From Auriscalpium vulgare (taxonomy: Eukaryota > Basidiomycota > Agaricomycetes > Russulales > Auriscalpiaceae): a stretch of DNA of 64,000 nucleotides. The notes beneath the pieces are model-generated. The model did not search any database. It saw only the letters and a list, made by a program, of their open reading frames with translations, and was not told the origin of the DNA. The position numbers were made by a program, and so were the translations under genes. Location of the stretch: positions 434,001-498,000 of the forward strand of contig JAHBBC010000003.1 of the NCBI GenBank assembly GCA_019915015.1. The letters are read 5' to 3'. Positions 1 to 10,577 of the stretch are shown here, piece after piece (position 1 is the stretch's first letter; each line of letters starts with the position of its first letter).

Positions 1-642
1 CCTGTCGCAGATCCACACGTCAACGGCCCAAGCACCGCGTGCAACCCTCCTCACGCTCCTCCGCCTGCTTTCCAACGCACTAGGCTCTCCGGTCCTTGCG
101 CGATCGCTGCTTGCGAGCGACACGCAGGCGAAGAGTGCGTTGACGGGCGTGCTTGTGCAAACTCTACTGCACAGCGACCGCCTCGTGCGCACGTCGGCGG
201 CGAGCGTTGCGTTCAATGTGGGGGCGTGGGTGCAGCGCGGGCGCGTTGCGCGGGTGAGGGGCGAGCAGGTTGCGAATGGGATGGGTGAAAGCGAGGAGGA
301 CGGGGAGTGGGAGGTGGAGATCATCAGCGCTGTGGTGGAAGCGCTGGGCACGGAGCAAGAGAGCGAGGACGTCGGTGAGTAATCGCTTCTGCTTTCTGCA
401 GCTGGTACCCAGTGGCGGCTGACGTGGTTCGGACAGTCCACCGCCTCACTGCGACGCTTGCGCTGCTCGTCAGACTGTCTCCGATATACGCAGAGCAGCT
501 GCAGCCGCTGTTTGAGGTGCTGCAGGTGGGGAGCACGTTAACGGGCAAGATGGCGGGCGAGGGCGGCTTGCAGGTGCAGAAGAAGGAAGTCAGGACGCTG
601 ATGAAGGAAGTTGCAAGCAAGCTGTGTTCCGAACAGCTGTAG
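1..642 (+). CDS. PUL-domain protein, 3' end (PPPDE/thioredoxin-PUL family), partial
   Basis: The left edge cuts into the last two exons of a plus-strand gene. The translation is an all-helical, Leu-rich repeat region with motifs such as ASVAFNVGAWVQRGR and WEVEIISAVVEAL. This matches the C-terminal PUL domain found in Ufd3/Doa1, PLAP and the basidiomycete PPPDE (DeSI-like isopeptidase)-PUL proteins. A 62-nt intron (375-436, GTGAGT...ACAG) joins in phase to give SEDVVHRLTATL. The stop is at 640-642. In other family members PUL binds Cdc48/p97, which would place the protein in ubiquitin/SUMO turnover; this is inferred from family. The catalytic N-terminal part lies outside the window, so whether this is the PPPDE-PUL or the WD40-PUL type cannot be decided here. 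Confidence 0.75.
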
Positions 643-794
643 ATGAGTTAGAGTTGAGTTACCCGGGATAATGTATGTGGTACTTATGTAGTTAGCGCGA
701 GTGACGTCACGCGCCTGGCTTGAAGGCGCTTAAGCATGTGGCACCGACACAATTGTGTAAAATATCCGACCACCTTTTCTTTCCGTCTCGTACT

Positions 795-3700
795 ATGTCG
801 TTCCCCCGCACCGTGCCTCCTCCTATCACCACCGCCCCCGCCACAGAAACCACAAAGATCAATGACCAACACCGCAACCGCCGTTTCTTCCTCGGGCCCA
901 TGCCTCAGCGCGTCGTCACCGACACCGAGCAGCTCGTGACCAAGCGACAGAAGCTGCGCAACGTATTCAAGCTCTCCAACCATGCTGATGCCGCGAGCGA
1001 GGACGACGACCCGCTCGAGGAGGTCATCCAGGACTATGCCTACCAATTCTTCCTCGAGCAAGGCGGCCGGGAAGAGGACTGGGGCTCGGAGCGCGAGCGC
1101 AGCGTGCGCCAGGAGATGCTGCGCAAGTGGCGCGAGAGCGAGTGGGGGCGCATGTGGCGCGCGAGGATGAAGAAGGGCGTTGATGGCGCCGCCGCCGCCC
1201 GCGCGCGCTGGGTCGGCGGCAGCTTCGAGATCGGCGACTTCGTGGGCGTGAACATCTTCGACGGGGAGCCGCCAAGGAGTGCGCAGCTGCCGATGTCAGG
1301 GCGTACGGGGCAATCGAGCCTGCGCTCGCGCTCGGGGTTCATGTCGGCGGCGACAGGGGAGACCTTCGTCACAGCCCGCTCGCACATGAGCACTCCTGGC
1401 GCGGGGCCATCACAGGCGTCTTTTCCGCAGGAGGATTCCACCACTCGCAGTGCAGACAGTTCTATGGACTCTCATGCAGATACTTCCAACACATCCCTTC
1501 TGCGCTCGCCTGGACCTTCGTCGCGGAAGTCGCTCGGTGTTTCCCGGCTTTCGAAGGCTAATTCCCTGCCAAATCCCCAGCCAAAGAGTAGCAGCGCTCT
1601 GAATGGCCGCATATCTGCATTGCGGAAGGGAGCGGGAAAGGGCAAGGGCGTAGCCAAGGTCGTGCGCGTTCAGTCCGTTGCACTTAGCGAGGACTTTCCT
1701 GCGCGGCCCGCTGAGGTGCCTGCACGTCCGAGCGAAGTCCTCAATCGCACGGGGAGCAAGATTCACATGACGAGCGCGGCCGCTGCTCATGAGGGCAACT
1801 CTGCCACTGCGCCGTCTGTATCATTCCAAGAGCTAGAGGATCCTGCGGCGGTTGTGATGCAAGGTACGCATGGCTCCTGATATCTAACGGTTAATTCGAC
1901 GACTGACCCAAGTATATTGAGCGAAGACAGGATGGTCGTGAGAGTTTGCTATTCAACCGAGGAGAACCTCGGCGGTCTATTCGACGAGCAACAGCACCGG
2001 TCAGCGCAACATCTGCAGTACCTTGATTGGCGAGAATTTATGGTTGTCTGGCGGAAGAACCGCGTGGAGTTGTACGAAGATTATGTATGTATGTGTGCTC
2101 TTCTGACACGAACAGCTCCTCATCTCGCACTTTGCAGACTATACCCTATAAAGAGCTTGTAATGGGCCACAAGCATCTCTCATTTATCGTGCCCCTCAAG
2201 CACGCTCGCACAAGATTATCACTGTACTCATTTGTTGATCTCACGTTCTGCTTGACGTGTCCGCCCACACCAGTCCATGTCGGACGGAGCACTTATATGC
2301 CATTCCATCGGAAGGACGGGACCAATATCTTCATCTTCAAGGCGAAGTCTCGTTCCAGGGCTACAGATTGGCTGTGGCGACTCTGGTACGTAGTCGGTAT
2401 CCCAAACCCCGTTCCAAACGGACTCACTGCGATGGACCAGGACATTCACAGGCGGCCAGCTTCCCCCTGTTATCGAGATCACATCTCCGGTTCTCGATAC
2501 CCGTGTCAAGATTGACGTGCCCGAAGCAGATCCAAACAAATTAGACTACTCCATTTTCAGCCGGGACAACCTCGTTAAGTTATGCCTAAAGACGCTGAGA
2601 ACGGTTCAGGATTGGGAGCTCATCCTCAAGGAGCGGATGGCGGAGGGTGCAGATTTGGAATTTGCCTGGAGGCAGGACACCAAGCTCGATTGGGTCTGGT
2701 GGTTGGACGATGTGGACGGGGCCCCGCGAGAGGCGGCGGTGGTGGCTGGTTTGGCGCTCTGCCAGGTGCGCTCTCACGATCCGAAGATCTGGGGGGCAGT
2801 TTCAGAGATTGACTTCCCTATCTCCATGCAGGCAGGCAAAGCCGCGCGCCTGGAAGTTCGGGTCCGCGAGCACGCCCCCTCCCACATGCACCTTAAAGAC
2901 GGGCGCCGGCTCTCTGAACCGCCCGGCATCGAGGGCTACGTAGAGCGTATCAAGCCCACCTCGCAGATGCGCCAGGCCACATACCTTACCGTGCATGATG
3001 GGCTGTTGTTCACGCTCGTGTCTTCGCACCCCCACCCACCGCACCCGCCAGGCGCAGTCCCGCCGCCCGCGTCCGCAGACGACGACTACTACGTGTGGCT
3101 GCGCGCGAGTGAGGTACGGCGCGGCGCAGCTCAGATTGTGCACGCGCGCGGCTTGATCGACCTGCGAGCGATCGTCGCAGTGCGTCGCGCGTTCCAGGTT
3201 GTTCCGCTCATGCAAGAGCACGTACCCACCAGCGTGCATCCGGAGTGGGAGGAGGAGGAGCTAGTGAGGAGCGAGGCAGACAGGAGCGGGGAGGACGAGG
3301 ACGACGCGGGTGGGGATGAAGGGCTTGTAGGCGCAGATGTACCGAAGCGCAGGATGAGGAGGTCGTTTGAGCTGGTAATGAAGACGGGGCGGGTGCTCCG
3401 GTTCGAGGTGCGTGTCCCCGTGGCATTAGCAGTCTATAGCAGGCTCACGTAGCTGTTCGTGCTGCCAGACATACTCTGCGAAGGTAGCTGTCGAGTGGAT
3501 CGAGCGCCTGCGCGAGCTCGTCTACTACTGGACAATGCGCCACTACACGGACACGCGGCAGGAGATGGACGTCGTACATTTCGCGACAGGGCGCCCGCGC
3601 ATCACGCCGCACCGCATGTGGCACGACGAGGACAAGCTTCGCCCGCCGGAAGCTGCGGAAAACCCGAACGCGGTGTTGCCGTACCTCAGTTCGGTGTACA

Positions 3701-4306
3701 ATTGGTGCGCATTCGATGGATGTCGGTCAATTGCGAAGGCGGGACGGGTGTTCGTGAGGAAAGGAATCCACGGGCAGTACAAGTGAGTACTAAGTGTTGC
3801 CCGTCAAAACCAAGCTTGATGCGTGTGTGCTCTGTAGACTTGTGCAGCTCTTCCTCGTTGCTGGCCGCATCGTGCAGTTCTCAATCAGATCCGGCTCAAT
3901 TTACCACAAACGCCACGGCAAGACGATCCACCTTGTCGACGCGTATACCGCATCGGGCGTGTTCGCCGCGCAAGCGCTGCCCATCGGGCAGTACTCCCCC
4001 AATGCGCCACCGACCGCGCGGCGCTATCAGGACGGACTCGAGACAGACGATCTCGAGGAGGACACTCTCTTTGTCGTGTATTACTACCCGCACTCGCTGA
4101 CGCTTAACACAGGCGCTGGCGGGGAGGGCGCTGCGCGCATACCGGCGCTGGGCGCGGACCGCAAGCTCATGGTGTGCAGGACACGGAGCAAGGTCGAACG
4201 GGACGTGTGGTGCTGGGCAATCAATACGGAGATCGAAAAAGTTGCGCGGGCGGGGAGGGATAGGGAGGCGGTCCTCAGGCAGGCGGGAAAACTCGTGCCA
4301 CTGTAG
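795..4306 (+). CDS. Large fungal PH-domain protein
   Basis: Start at the first ATG with a Ser/Pro-rich N-terminus (MSFPRTVPPP). The later AUG-less extension upstream was not used. Inferred exons are 795-1863, 1927-2084, 2138-2385, 2441-2765, 2832-3407, 3469-3782 and 3841-4306, all phase-compatible. Around residue 360 comes YSTEENLGGLF, followed by a split pleckstrin-homology-like module (WREFMVVWRKNRVELYEDY, then LSLYSFVDLTFCLTCPPTP, ending SRSRATDWLWRLW). A second PH-like segment follows (EGYVERIK...LTVHDGLLFTL). The C-terminal third holds VEWIERLRELVYYW and a motif ending WCWAINTEIEK. The layout resembles the large PH proteins of the yeast YHR131C/YNL144C type, probably lipid-binding and membrane-associated. 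The substrate and partners are unknown. The middle of exon 1 is low-complexity (Ser/Thr/Pro). Confident on PH family, low on any specific role. Confidence 0.75.
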
Positions 4307-5413
4307 GCAGCGCTCACTGTGGAAACCATTAGTGAATTATGCCTGGCAGGCGAGTTTGCAGTGCAAACGGCGATTGCAAACAGTTTTACAGGCTTCCAGC
4401 CTTGGCCTCGGCCAGGGCTTTCACGCCTGCTATCGAAGTATATCTTGGGGTAATGTCTCCGGGAAATTTTCGACGGGGAGAGACTGACCGAGTCGCCGAA
4501 ATCTACCTCGCTGCGGATATTGGCGCCCGGGACAGCGGCAGTGAATAACCGTGGATGTGCATCACCTTGCATCATGCAATATTCGAGAGTCAGTCACCCA
4601 CCGGTGTGTGTGCCTCCGGAGAAGAAAATGACTAAGTATATCCTGTCCTATCCTTGCGCACGGTTCAGTTCGCTTGGACTCAGTCTGAGGCACCGATCTC
4701 TGAGCTGAAGGCGCGGGCGGACAAATACTCGCTTGGGATGTATTACTGTCTACTGAGCCCTGATGTTGTAAGGTAGTATTCGAGCTGCACAGTGCACCGC
4801 ATAAGGCAGGGGATTCTTGAGGCATCTGTAATGCTATGTCATGATTGCACGTGCCGCAGGGAAAGGTTGCCTGCAAATGGTTGAACGGTGGCGGTGCATT
4901 CGATCTTGTGGCAGCCCGAGCCCCTCCCCGACTCTTACTCGGCCTTCGTGCACGCCCTCGGCGGCCCCTCGCGACCCTCTCCCGACGCTGGCTGACATTC
5001 CGCGGCAGACAGTCGTCCCGCCCTCTGTCATTGTCGACGGCCACCACGTGCCGCTACACTGCACCCGCCTGGGAAACACATCCCAACCGAGTGCCTCTCA
5101 GAGCAGGGCTCAGCAGGCACATCGCTACGGCGGCATGTCGGGTGCAGCGCGCATTCTATAGCTTTGGCTAGAAGGGGATGAGGCGGCCCTCACGCCATGC
5201 GCCTCGGGCGAGGGTCGCTCGTGATCGGGGACTAAACTCTTGTCTCAGCGAAAGCTGGTGCAATAGAAACGGAATATTGCTGTCTGTGCTCGGGCAGCAC
5301 CGTATCGAACATGGCGACCGCTAGCGCAAGCGGCGGACTATAAAGCGTCGCGTGTAGGGTGTGTCCATGTCCCATATCACCCTCTCCAGCCCTCCCGGTC
5401 CCACAGACCTGAC
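4307..5413. other. Intergenic region, no gene recognised
   Basis: About 1.1 kb between the PH-protein stop and the GST start. Short open frames on both strands (for example 4841-5171) have no recognisable domain and look like chance GC-rich frames. The right end holds the GST promoter with a TATA box at 5339-5345. Confidence 0.5.
5339..5345 (+). promoter_or_regulatory. TATA box of the GST gene
   Basis: TATAAAG lies 69 bases upstream of the GST ATG and is followed by a pyrimidine-rich stretch (TCACCCTCTCCAGCCCTCCC) just before the start codon. This is the usual layout of a strong fungal promoter. Placement is by sequence only; no transcription start is known. Confidence 0.5.
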
Positions 5414-6490
5414 ATGTCCGCCCAAAGTATGCCCTCTGTCGCATGTGCAAGCAACTCTGGTGATTGACCATTTAAACACCATCTAGCGCCCATCATCGTT
5501 CACCACCTAAACGACTCGCGCTCCCAGCGCGTCCTCTGGCTGCTGGTACGTGATGGTCGTCTGTTAATATGCGCCGTCACCAACATGCCTGGATTGCCTT
5601 ACAGGAAGAACTGGAGCTCCCGTACGAGGTCAAGTTCTACCAGCGCACTGCGGACTACCTGGCGCCCCCAGAGCTGCGGGCCGTCCACCCCCTAGGACGC
5701 TCCCCGGTCATTACCGACGGCCCAGTGACTCTCGCAGAGACTGCTGCCATCGTTGGTATGTGCTCTACCATTCGCACGCGGGCCTTGTTCACAGTCCGGT
5801 TCAGAGTACCTCATCAAAAAGTACGGCAAGGGCAAGTTCGTCGCACCAGAGGAGGGCGAGCTCACGGAACTGTATTGTATGTGGCATGATGTGTGCTCTT
5901 GCTGGCGACATGCTCATCACGCTGCGCAGTCCGCAACTTCTCTGAGGGTACCTTCTTGCCCATCCTTGGCCAGCAATTCGTCTTCGAACAGGTCCCCAAG
6001 AAGGCGCCCTTCCTTCTGCGCCCCCTCCTCAAGGTCGTGTTCACCGGCCTCACAAAGCTGCTCGTCGCCAAGCCGCTGCAGGGCTCCCTCGACTATGTGC
6101 GTCCGAGCTGGTATCCCACATTTCCACATGTCCTCACATAGCACAGATCGAGACGACCCTGTCAAAGTCGAACAGCACCTGGTTCGCAGGTGGCCCCGAG
6201 CCCACCGCCTCGGACTTCCTCCTGTCGTACGGCATCGAGACGCTCGCGGTGGAGAAGGACTCCCCGCTGGGCCCGAAGGCGAAGGCCTGGTTGGCGGCGG
6301 TGCAGGCACGGTACGTGCCCGATCTGACCTTCTCCGCATATCCCACACTCACTTGCCCTGCCTTCCTGTCATATAGCCCTGCGTACAAACGCGTAAGTTT
6401 TCCTGTCGCTGGCCGTGCGATTTTTACTGACCGCTGAATTCGATGCAGGGTCTTAAGAAGGGCGGCGACTATGCGTACGCGAAGAATTGA
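5414..6490 (+). CDS. Glutathione S-transferase (Gtt1/Ure2-like)
   Basis: Eight inferred exons: 5414-5426, 5487-5545, 5605-5755, 5805-5876, 5930-6096, 6147-6310, 6377-6392 and 6449-6490. They join in phase to a protein of about 227 residues, normal for a cytosolic GST. The N-terminus MSAQTPIIVHHLNDSRSQR continues into RVLWLLEELELPYEVKFYQR, a thioredoxin-fold GST_N of the type with SRSQR near the catalytic site. PLGRSPVITDG provides the cis-Pro/glutathione-binding loop, and LAETAAIVEYL the conserved Glu. The helical GST_C follows, with WFAGGPEPTASDFLLSY. It would conjugate glutathione to electrophiles or reduce peroxides; the substrate is unknown. Exon 1 is only 13 nt and exon 7 only 16 nt. The start was chosen because a 60-nt intron with TAG acceptor links this ATG in frame to the conserved domain. 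Confidence 0.88.
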
Positions 6491-6689
6491 AGAGACCGCT
6501 CTTGTTGCCAGTTACAGTTTGACGACTGGAAGGGAGGACAGTGGTGCCGAATGCCTAGTTCATCTATAACCTCTTATTTTACACGTTTCCCATACACTCT
6601 CACTAATTGGATTTTGGATTTGAATGCGACACGGTGGTTGTGATTCGTGAACGTGCCCAAAAGCGTGGAGTATAACTGTCGTTTTCACG

Positions 6690-6918
6690 GAAAATGCCAC
6701 GCTCTGTCCCGAGGTCTGAGGTACAGCGCGCGTAAGTTTGAAGGCCAGCTTGCAAGCGAGTTTCAAGTCCAACTGTCAGGTTCAGCTCGCACGTCCCAGC
6801 ACAGCCACCACCGGCACACCCGGCTGCCGTCCGTTGCCGACTTGCCGCCGCCGGCGCTTCCCTCTCCGCCGCCGCTCACGACGGGGTCGTCGTCGTGCTC
6901 CCCCGTTCCTCCCATTTT
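6690..6918 (+). repeat. Left arm of a diverged inverted repeat
   Basis: This segment is repeated in opposite orientation at 7212-7440. Both arms share long identical runs such as CTGTCCCGAGGT and GTTCAGCTCGCACGTCCCAG (plus strand here). They differ at roughly one base in ten, plus a few short indels. Both arms translate, in mirrored directions, to a related peptide containing RTSQHSHHRH and LPSPPP. No transposase or known fold is encoded. Confidence 0.75.
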
Positions 6919-7211
6919 CATGCTCGTCACAGAAGTGCGTCCAGGCGCAGACGAGCTCGCTAGATTATGGTCTCCACTTATGAACAGGGCAGTGATGGCT
7001 ACGCATAGGTTCACACGAATTTTGTAGCTTGTTTTCTATGGACGGGTAGTAGATACTACTGTAATCTACTGGGTGTGTGCAATCTATAAGCAACTGATAG
7101 ATAACGCGACTCGTGGCGGCGTCACAGATCTTGTGCGCGGGTGCGGTGCAGCATAAGATGCAAGATGCTAGCACGCTGGGAGATGTTTTAAATGATCATG
7201 ATTGTGATGTG

Positions 7212-7440
7212 AATGGGAGGAGCGGGAGCACGAGGAGGGGATCGTGAACGGCGGCGGAGAGGGAAGCGTCGGCGGCGGCAGGTCGGCAACGGTCGGCAGC
7301 CGGGCGTGCCGGTGGTGGCTGTGCTGGGACGTGCGAGCTGAACCTGACAAGTTGGATTTGAACTCGCTTGGAAAGCTGGCCTTCAATCTACGCGCGCTGG
7401 ACCTCACACCTCGGGACAGAACTTGGAATTTTCCGCGATA
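7212..7440 (-). repeat. Right arm of the inverted repeat
   Basis: Reverse-complement copy of 6690-6918. Homology starts near GAATGGGAGGAG and fades at the TTCCGCGATAAC end. A transcript crossing both arms could fold into a long imperfect hairpin with a loop of about 290 nt. Confidence 0.75.
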
Positions 7441-7645
7441 ACTCACGTCATAGTGGAGAGCGGCTCGCAGGTGCATGGTGCCTTGAGGCAGTACTAACCT
7501 GATCGAGTCACAATGTACTGTATACTATTCTACAGGTGTATTGATGTGAGACAAAATTATCAAGACCTAATCATGCACGCATGCATTGAGGCCGCATGAT
7601 GGATTCTCGACTCTCGAACGTGACATGTAGCCTATGGTAGCCAGC

Positions 7646-7879
7646 TTACTTCTTCTGCGCCTCATCATATTCTTCCTTGTCGGCCTCCCTAAAAGCATTA
7701 AGGATGGCTTTGCCCTCCTGGACGTCGTCGTCGTTCCACGGCTTCAGCCCGTAGCTGTGCATGAAGTTGTTATAGCTCCTCCAGCCTCCGTCCTTGATGA
7801 TGGCGTAGTCAGACCGCGGTACGTAGCCAGTGGCACCGGCGGCGTTGCTGCCTTTGGAGGAGGAAGACGAGGTGCTCAT
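7646..7879 (-). CDS. Small hypothetical protein, intact copy of a tandem pair
   Basis: A 77-residue intronless frame with ATG at 7879 and TAA stop. The N-terminus is Ser-rich (MSTSSSSSKGS). The conserved part reads GYVPRSDYAIIKDGGW, then FMHSYGLKPWNDDDVQEGKA and ILNAFREADKEEYDEAQKK. The acidic, helix-prone tail and the absence of a signal peptide or membrane segment suggest a small soluble cytosolic or nuclear protein. I do not recognise the family. Its reality is supported by the related sequence next door (8012-8460), which keeps the same residues DGGW-x4-NF-x3-HGLK and EGKAIL. It may have further 5' exons that I cannot see. Confidence 0.6.
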   Translation of the reverse strand: MSTSSSSSKGSNAAGATGYVPRSDYAIIKDGGWRSYNNFMHSYGLKPWNDDDVQEGKAILNAFREADKEEYDEAQKK

Positions 7880-8011
7880 GTTCTGGTGTGAGTGAGTCCA
7901 AGCACATGTGGCGGCGAGGGGTACTCACCGAGTGTGACTGCAAGTGGTGGCTTAAGTTAAGCCTTAAGCGAGAGATGGCCGTGGGACCTGAAGTGCTTGA
8001 TATGACGAGGT

Positions 8012-8460
8012 TCACGTGATCGCGGTGGACGTCGCAGTGCGGCCTCCGCGCTGTCCCTGCGCTTCCGCCACGTTGTCCACGGCACGATAATAACCATCAA
8101 GGATGGCCTTGCCTTCGAGGTGCTCATCATGATCCCCCATCTTCAGCCCGTGGCTGCGCACGAAGTTGGGGTAGTTGCCCCAGCCTCCGTCCTTGAGTCG
8201 GTCCGAGGCACGGAGCCGTCAGAGGAGGACGGGCCACTGCCCCTGGAGGAGGAAGTGTCCCTTCCCCTGGAAGAGGACAAATCACTGCTCCCAGGCGTCT
8301 CCTCATGGGTGTACGCAACACTTTCGTAGGGTGTGTCCTCCAAGCCAAAGGACTGTGCATAACCGTCGTTGAGCGCATCATACGCATCACCCTTGTAGGA
8401 CTCAGACTTGCCTTCGTAGGACACATCACTGCCCCTATAGGAGGATCCGTCGTCCGACAT
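8012..8460 (-). pseudogene. Frameshifted paralogue of the 7646-7879 gene
   Basis: ATG at 8460 begins a longer, Ser/Gly-rich N-terminus (MSDDGSSYRGSDVSYEGKSE) that reaches TSSSRGSGPSSSDGSVPRTD. This corresponds to the intact copy up to VPRSD. The frame then runs out of register and stops at 8143. The homologous tail continues in another frame (LKDGGWGNYPNFVRSHGLK, then HLEGKAILDGYYRAVDN) to a TGA at 8012-8014. Alignment to copy 1 suggests about eight bases are missing near 8200-8206. I see no GT-AG pair that would repair the join neatly, so I call it a pseudogene. A tiny unrecognised intron or a lineage-specific truncated protein remains possible. Confidence 0.55.
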
Positions 8461-8812
8461 CTGATAAGCACATTATTTGGAAGATTTTGAGCAGGCAGGC
8501 TGGGCATTATGTGTAAGAGTCAGGAGCGCAGCGTTATTAGGAGTAATTTCACGCGATTGCATGGGTCGCATCGATCCCAAAGACTGACTTGCACATAAAT
8601 GATGACCCACCAGATAAGGGTGGACACTTGGAGGCTATCCGAAGTCGAAGACCGTCGAACGCGTTCGACGCAGCGCCACTGCCGATCATACTGTGTCCAC
8701 CAATAAGTGGCAGTGCTTGCTTCGAGAGTAAGCGATATGGATGAGCTGGGATTATTAGTAGTGATAATGTATCGATACATGACTAGGCAGCTGGGCGCCG
8801 CCTTCAAAGACC
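8461..8812. other. Short intergenic region, nothing recognised
   Basis: About 350 bases between the start of the frameshifted paralogue and the 3' end of AOX. It must carry the paralogue's promoter and the AOX terminator. No domain-bearing frame or repeat was seen. Confidence 0.4.
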
Positions 8813-10409
8813 CTAGGGCGCCGAGTGGTGCTTCTCCATCAATTTGTTCGACTCCTGGACGTACTTCGCCGCCGCGTCGCGGTCAAACCTGCGGGGCCGG
8901 TGAGCAATTGGACGGCGCACAAAGCCTAGAGTGTAAGCTTACTCTAGGACCTTGCCCTTGACGTGCATGTCGGGCTCGCGCAGTGCGAACGGGTTGATGT
9001 CGTCAGTCTGAAGGTTCGCGAGGCTGTGGTTGACAAAGCGATGTGTCGACTCATCGGACCGCACTGCGTAGAGCACGTCGAGCATGTTCGCGTCAGGCTT
9101 GAGGCGCCAGTAATCGATCGCGATGGATGGTGCAGGCTTATTCTCCCTACCAACGGAAGACCGTGCGTCAGTTCGAGATAGAGCGGTCCTGGAAGAAGCG
9201 CTCCTTACCATTGAGGTAGGCGCCCGGCTTCAAGCTCCTTGATCGCGCGTGTGTACGTGACGACAGCCTCTTCCTCGAGATGCCCGACAAAGCGGTGGCA
9301 TGTCCGAGGGGATATCAAGTACGAGAAGACTGTCAGGGTAGAGTGAGACAATGGGCGCTAATGGATTAGCGCGCGATCGTACAGAATATGTTGTAGAAGA
9401 CGCCTTGCGCGCCTAGGATGAGTGCGCGGAATAACACCCCGGGATCACGGAGTGTCATGAACGTCCTGATGAGTACGGCATCAGTCCAGTTCGCAGACCG
9501 CGCGACGGACGTAGACGTACATCAGATGCATGCGCTCGTTCTCCGCTTCCTCGAGGAGCGTGTGTATCCAGCCCGCATCTCGTTTCTGGTTGCGGTCAGG
9601 GCCATGGGGTGTATCAAATAACATGATGAACGCACCATAAGACGAAGGCTCTTCAGGTGGCGCAAGATGGCCGCGACCATTCCAGGCACGCCTGCTATGG
9701 ATTCCAGGAATAGGATGCGCTGAATAGCATGAATACCAGAACGCCCATACATATGGGAGTGTGCCTACGTTAAGCCACTGGTGTTCGTCCATAATGTAGC
9801 CTCCCTTGCGCAGGTCCTCCAGGGACATCTTCGAGTCTGGAGGGATGGTCTTGTGCTTGTATCCAGAGACCACATCGAAGCCCCACCTAGACAACCGGAC
9901 GGTTGAGTGACCGGGCATTTATCTAGGCGACATGACGTACCGTGCAAGCCGCACCAAGTTGATGGCGAACTTGTCCCCCAATGTCTTGGCCTCGCGATGC
10001 AGAACCTGCGACGATGTGCTCGGTGAAATGTACTCGGTACAAAATCCAGTCACGCACATCAACGGACTTGAGTTCGTCGGGAGAGTACACAGGGTGGAAG
10101 AGCACCCAATCACCTCGCACTACGGGCACGTGATCTCCCGCATCGATGATTCTCGCGTCCTCTGAGGAAGAACCAAAGTGTAATTAGTCCCTGATGAAGA
10201 ATGTCTCACAAGCGCTCACGATGATGGGTTCCCTCAACGCCAGCCGCCGCCGGCTCGTTTGTCGCCGGGGCTTTGAGTCCGTCCACGTGTTTGCGAGCGG
10301 GTGAGCTCGTCGACAGCGCGCGGCGTGCCACGAGAAGGTACCTGCGCCCAGGGGGAGTCCTGGCGAGGGGTACACTACGTAGAGCAATGGTTCTGAGCAT
10401 CGTCGTCAA
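8813..10409 (-). CDS. AOX: Alternative oxidase, mitochondrial
   Basis: Start ATG at 10409 ([19 protein letters not shown]), an Arg-rich, acid-free mitochondrial presequence. Stop TAG at 8813-8815. About nine introns of 50-70 nt interrupt it; each splices in phase. Diiron ligand motifs of the membrane-bound AOX family are present in order: [38 protein letters not shown] and [15 protein letters not shown]. Around them are [13 protein letters not shown] and [15 protein letters not shown]. The enzyme oxidises ubiquinol and reduces oxygen to water at the matrix face of the inner membrane, bypassing complexes III and IV without proton pumping. Fungal AOX is often induced by respiratory inhibition or oxidative stress; here the only visible regulatory hints are a TATA-like box and a small direct repeat upstream. 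The C-terminus ends [11 protein letters not shown]. Confidence 0.93.
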
Positions 10410-10442
10410 TGGAAAGGAGGTGCGCGCCTACTAGTTTGCCAC

Positions 10443-10450
10443 TTTTTATA
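10443..10450 (-). promoter_or_regulatory. TATA-like box upstream of AOX
   Basis: Minus-strand TATAAAAA lies only 34-41 bases upstream of the AOX ATG at 10409. If used, the transcript would have almost no leader, or translation would begin at the second Met three codons downstream. This may be a real core promoter or a chance AT run. Confidence 0.35.
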
Positions 10451-10550
10451 GGCGTTTGTTCCCGTCCAATGATCACAGGGTCCGTGCTTGCCCGACCATC
10501 CCGACACAAGCCGTGCCGAAACAAGGCAATTCGGAATTCCCTGGCAGTGG

Positions 10551-10577
10551 GTTGGCGGAGGTTGGCGGAGGTTGGCG
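10551..10577 (+). repeat. Short tandem repeat, 10-bp unit
   Basis: GTTGGCGGAG occurs twice in direct succession, followed by a partial third copy (GTTGGCG). It lies about 150 bases upstream of the AOX start, so it could be a repeated regulator site. That is only a position-based guess. Confidence 0.6.

Larger units (their letters stand above)
6491..7645. other. Gene-free interval between GST and the small paralogue pair
   Basis: About 1.15 kb that holds the two inverted-repeat arms separated by an AT-richer spacer of about 290 bases (6919-7211). No convincing coding gene was found. The frames that run through the arms are mirror copies of each other and lack domains. Confidence 0.5.

Noticed and set aside
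4841..5171. Two overlapping frames of about 105 codons
   Set aside because: Low-complexity Arg/Pro/Ser composition in a GC-rich promoter region, without splice support or domains.
9418..10165. Plus-strand frames across the AOX locus
   Set aside because: Antisense shadows of AOX exons whose diiron motifs read clearly on the minus strand.
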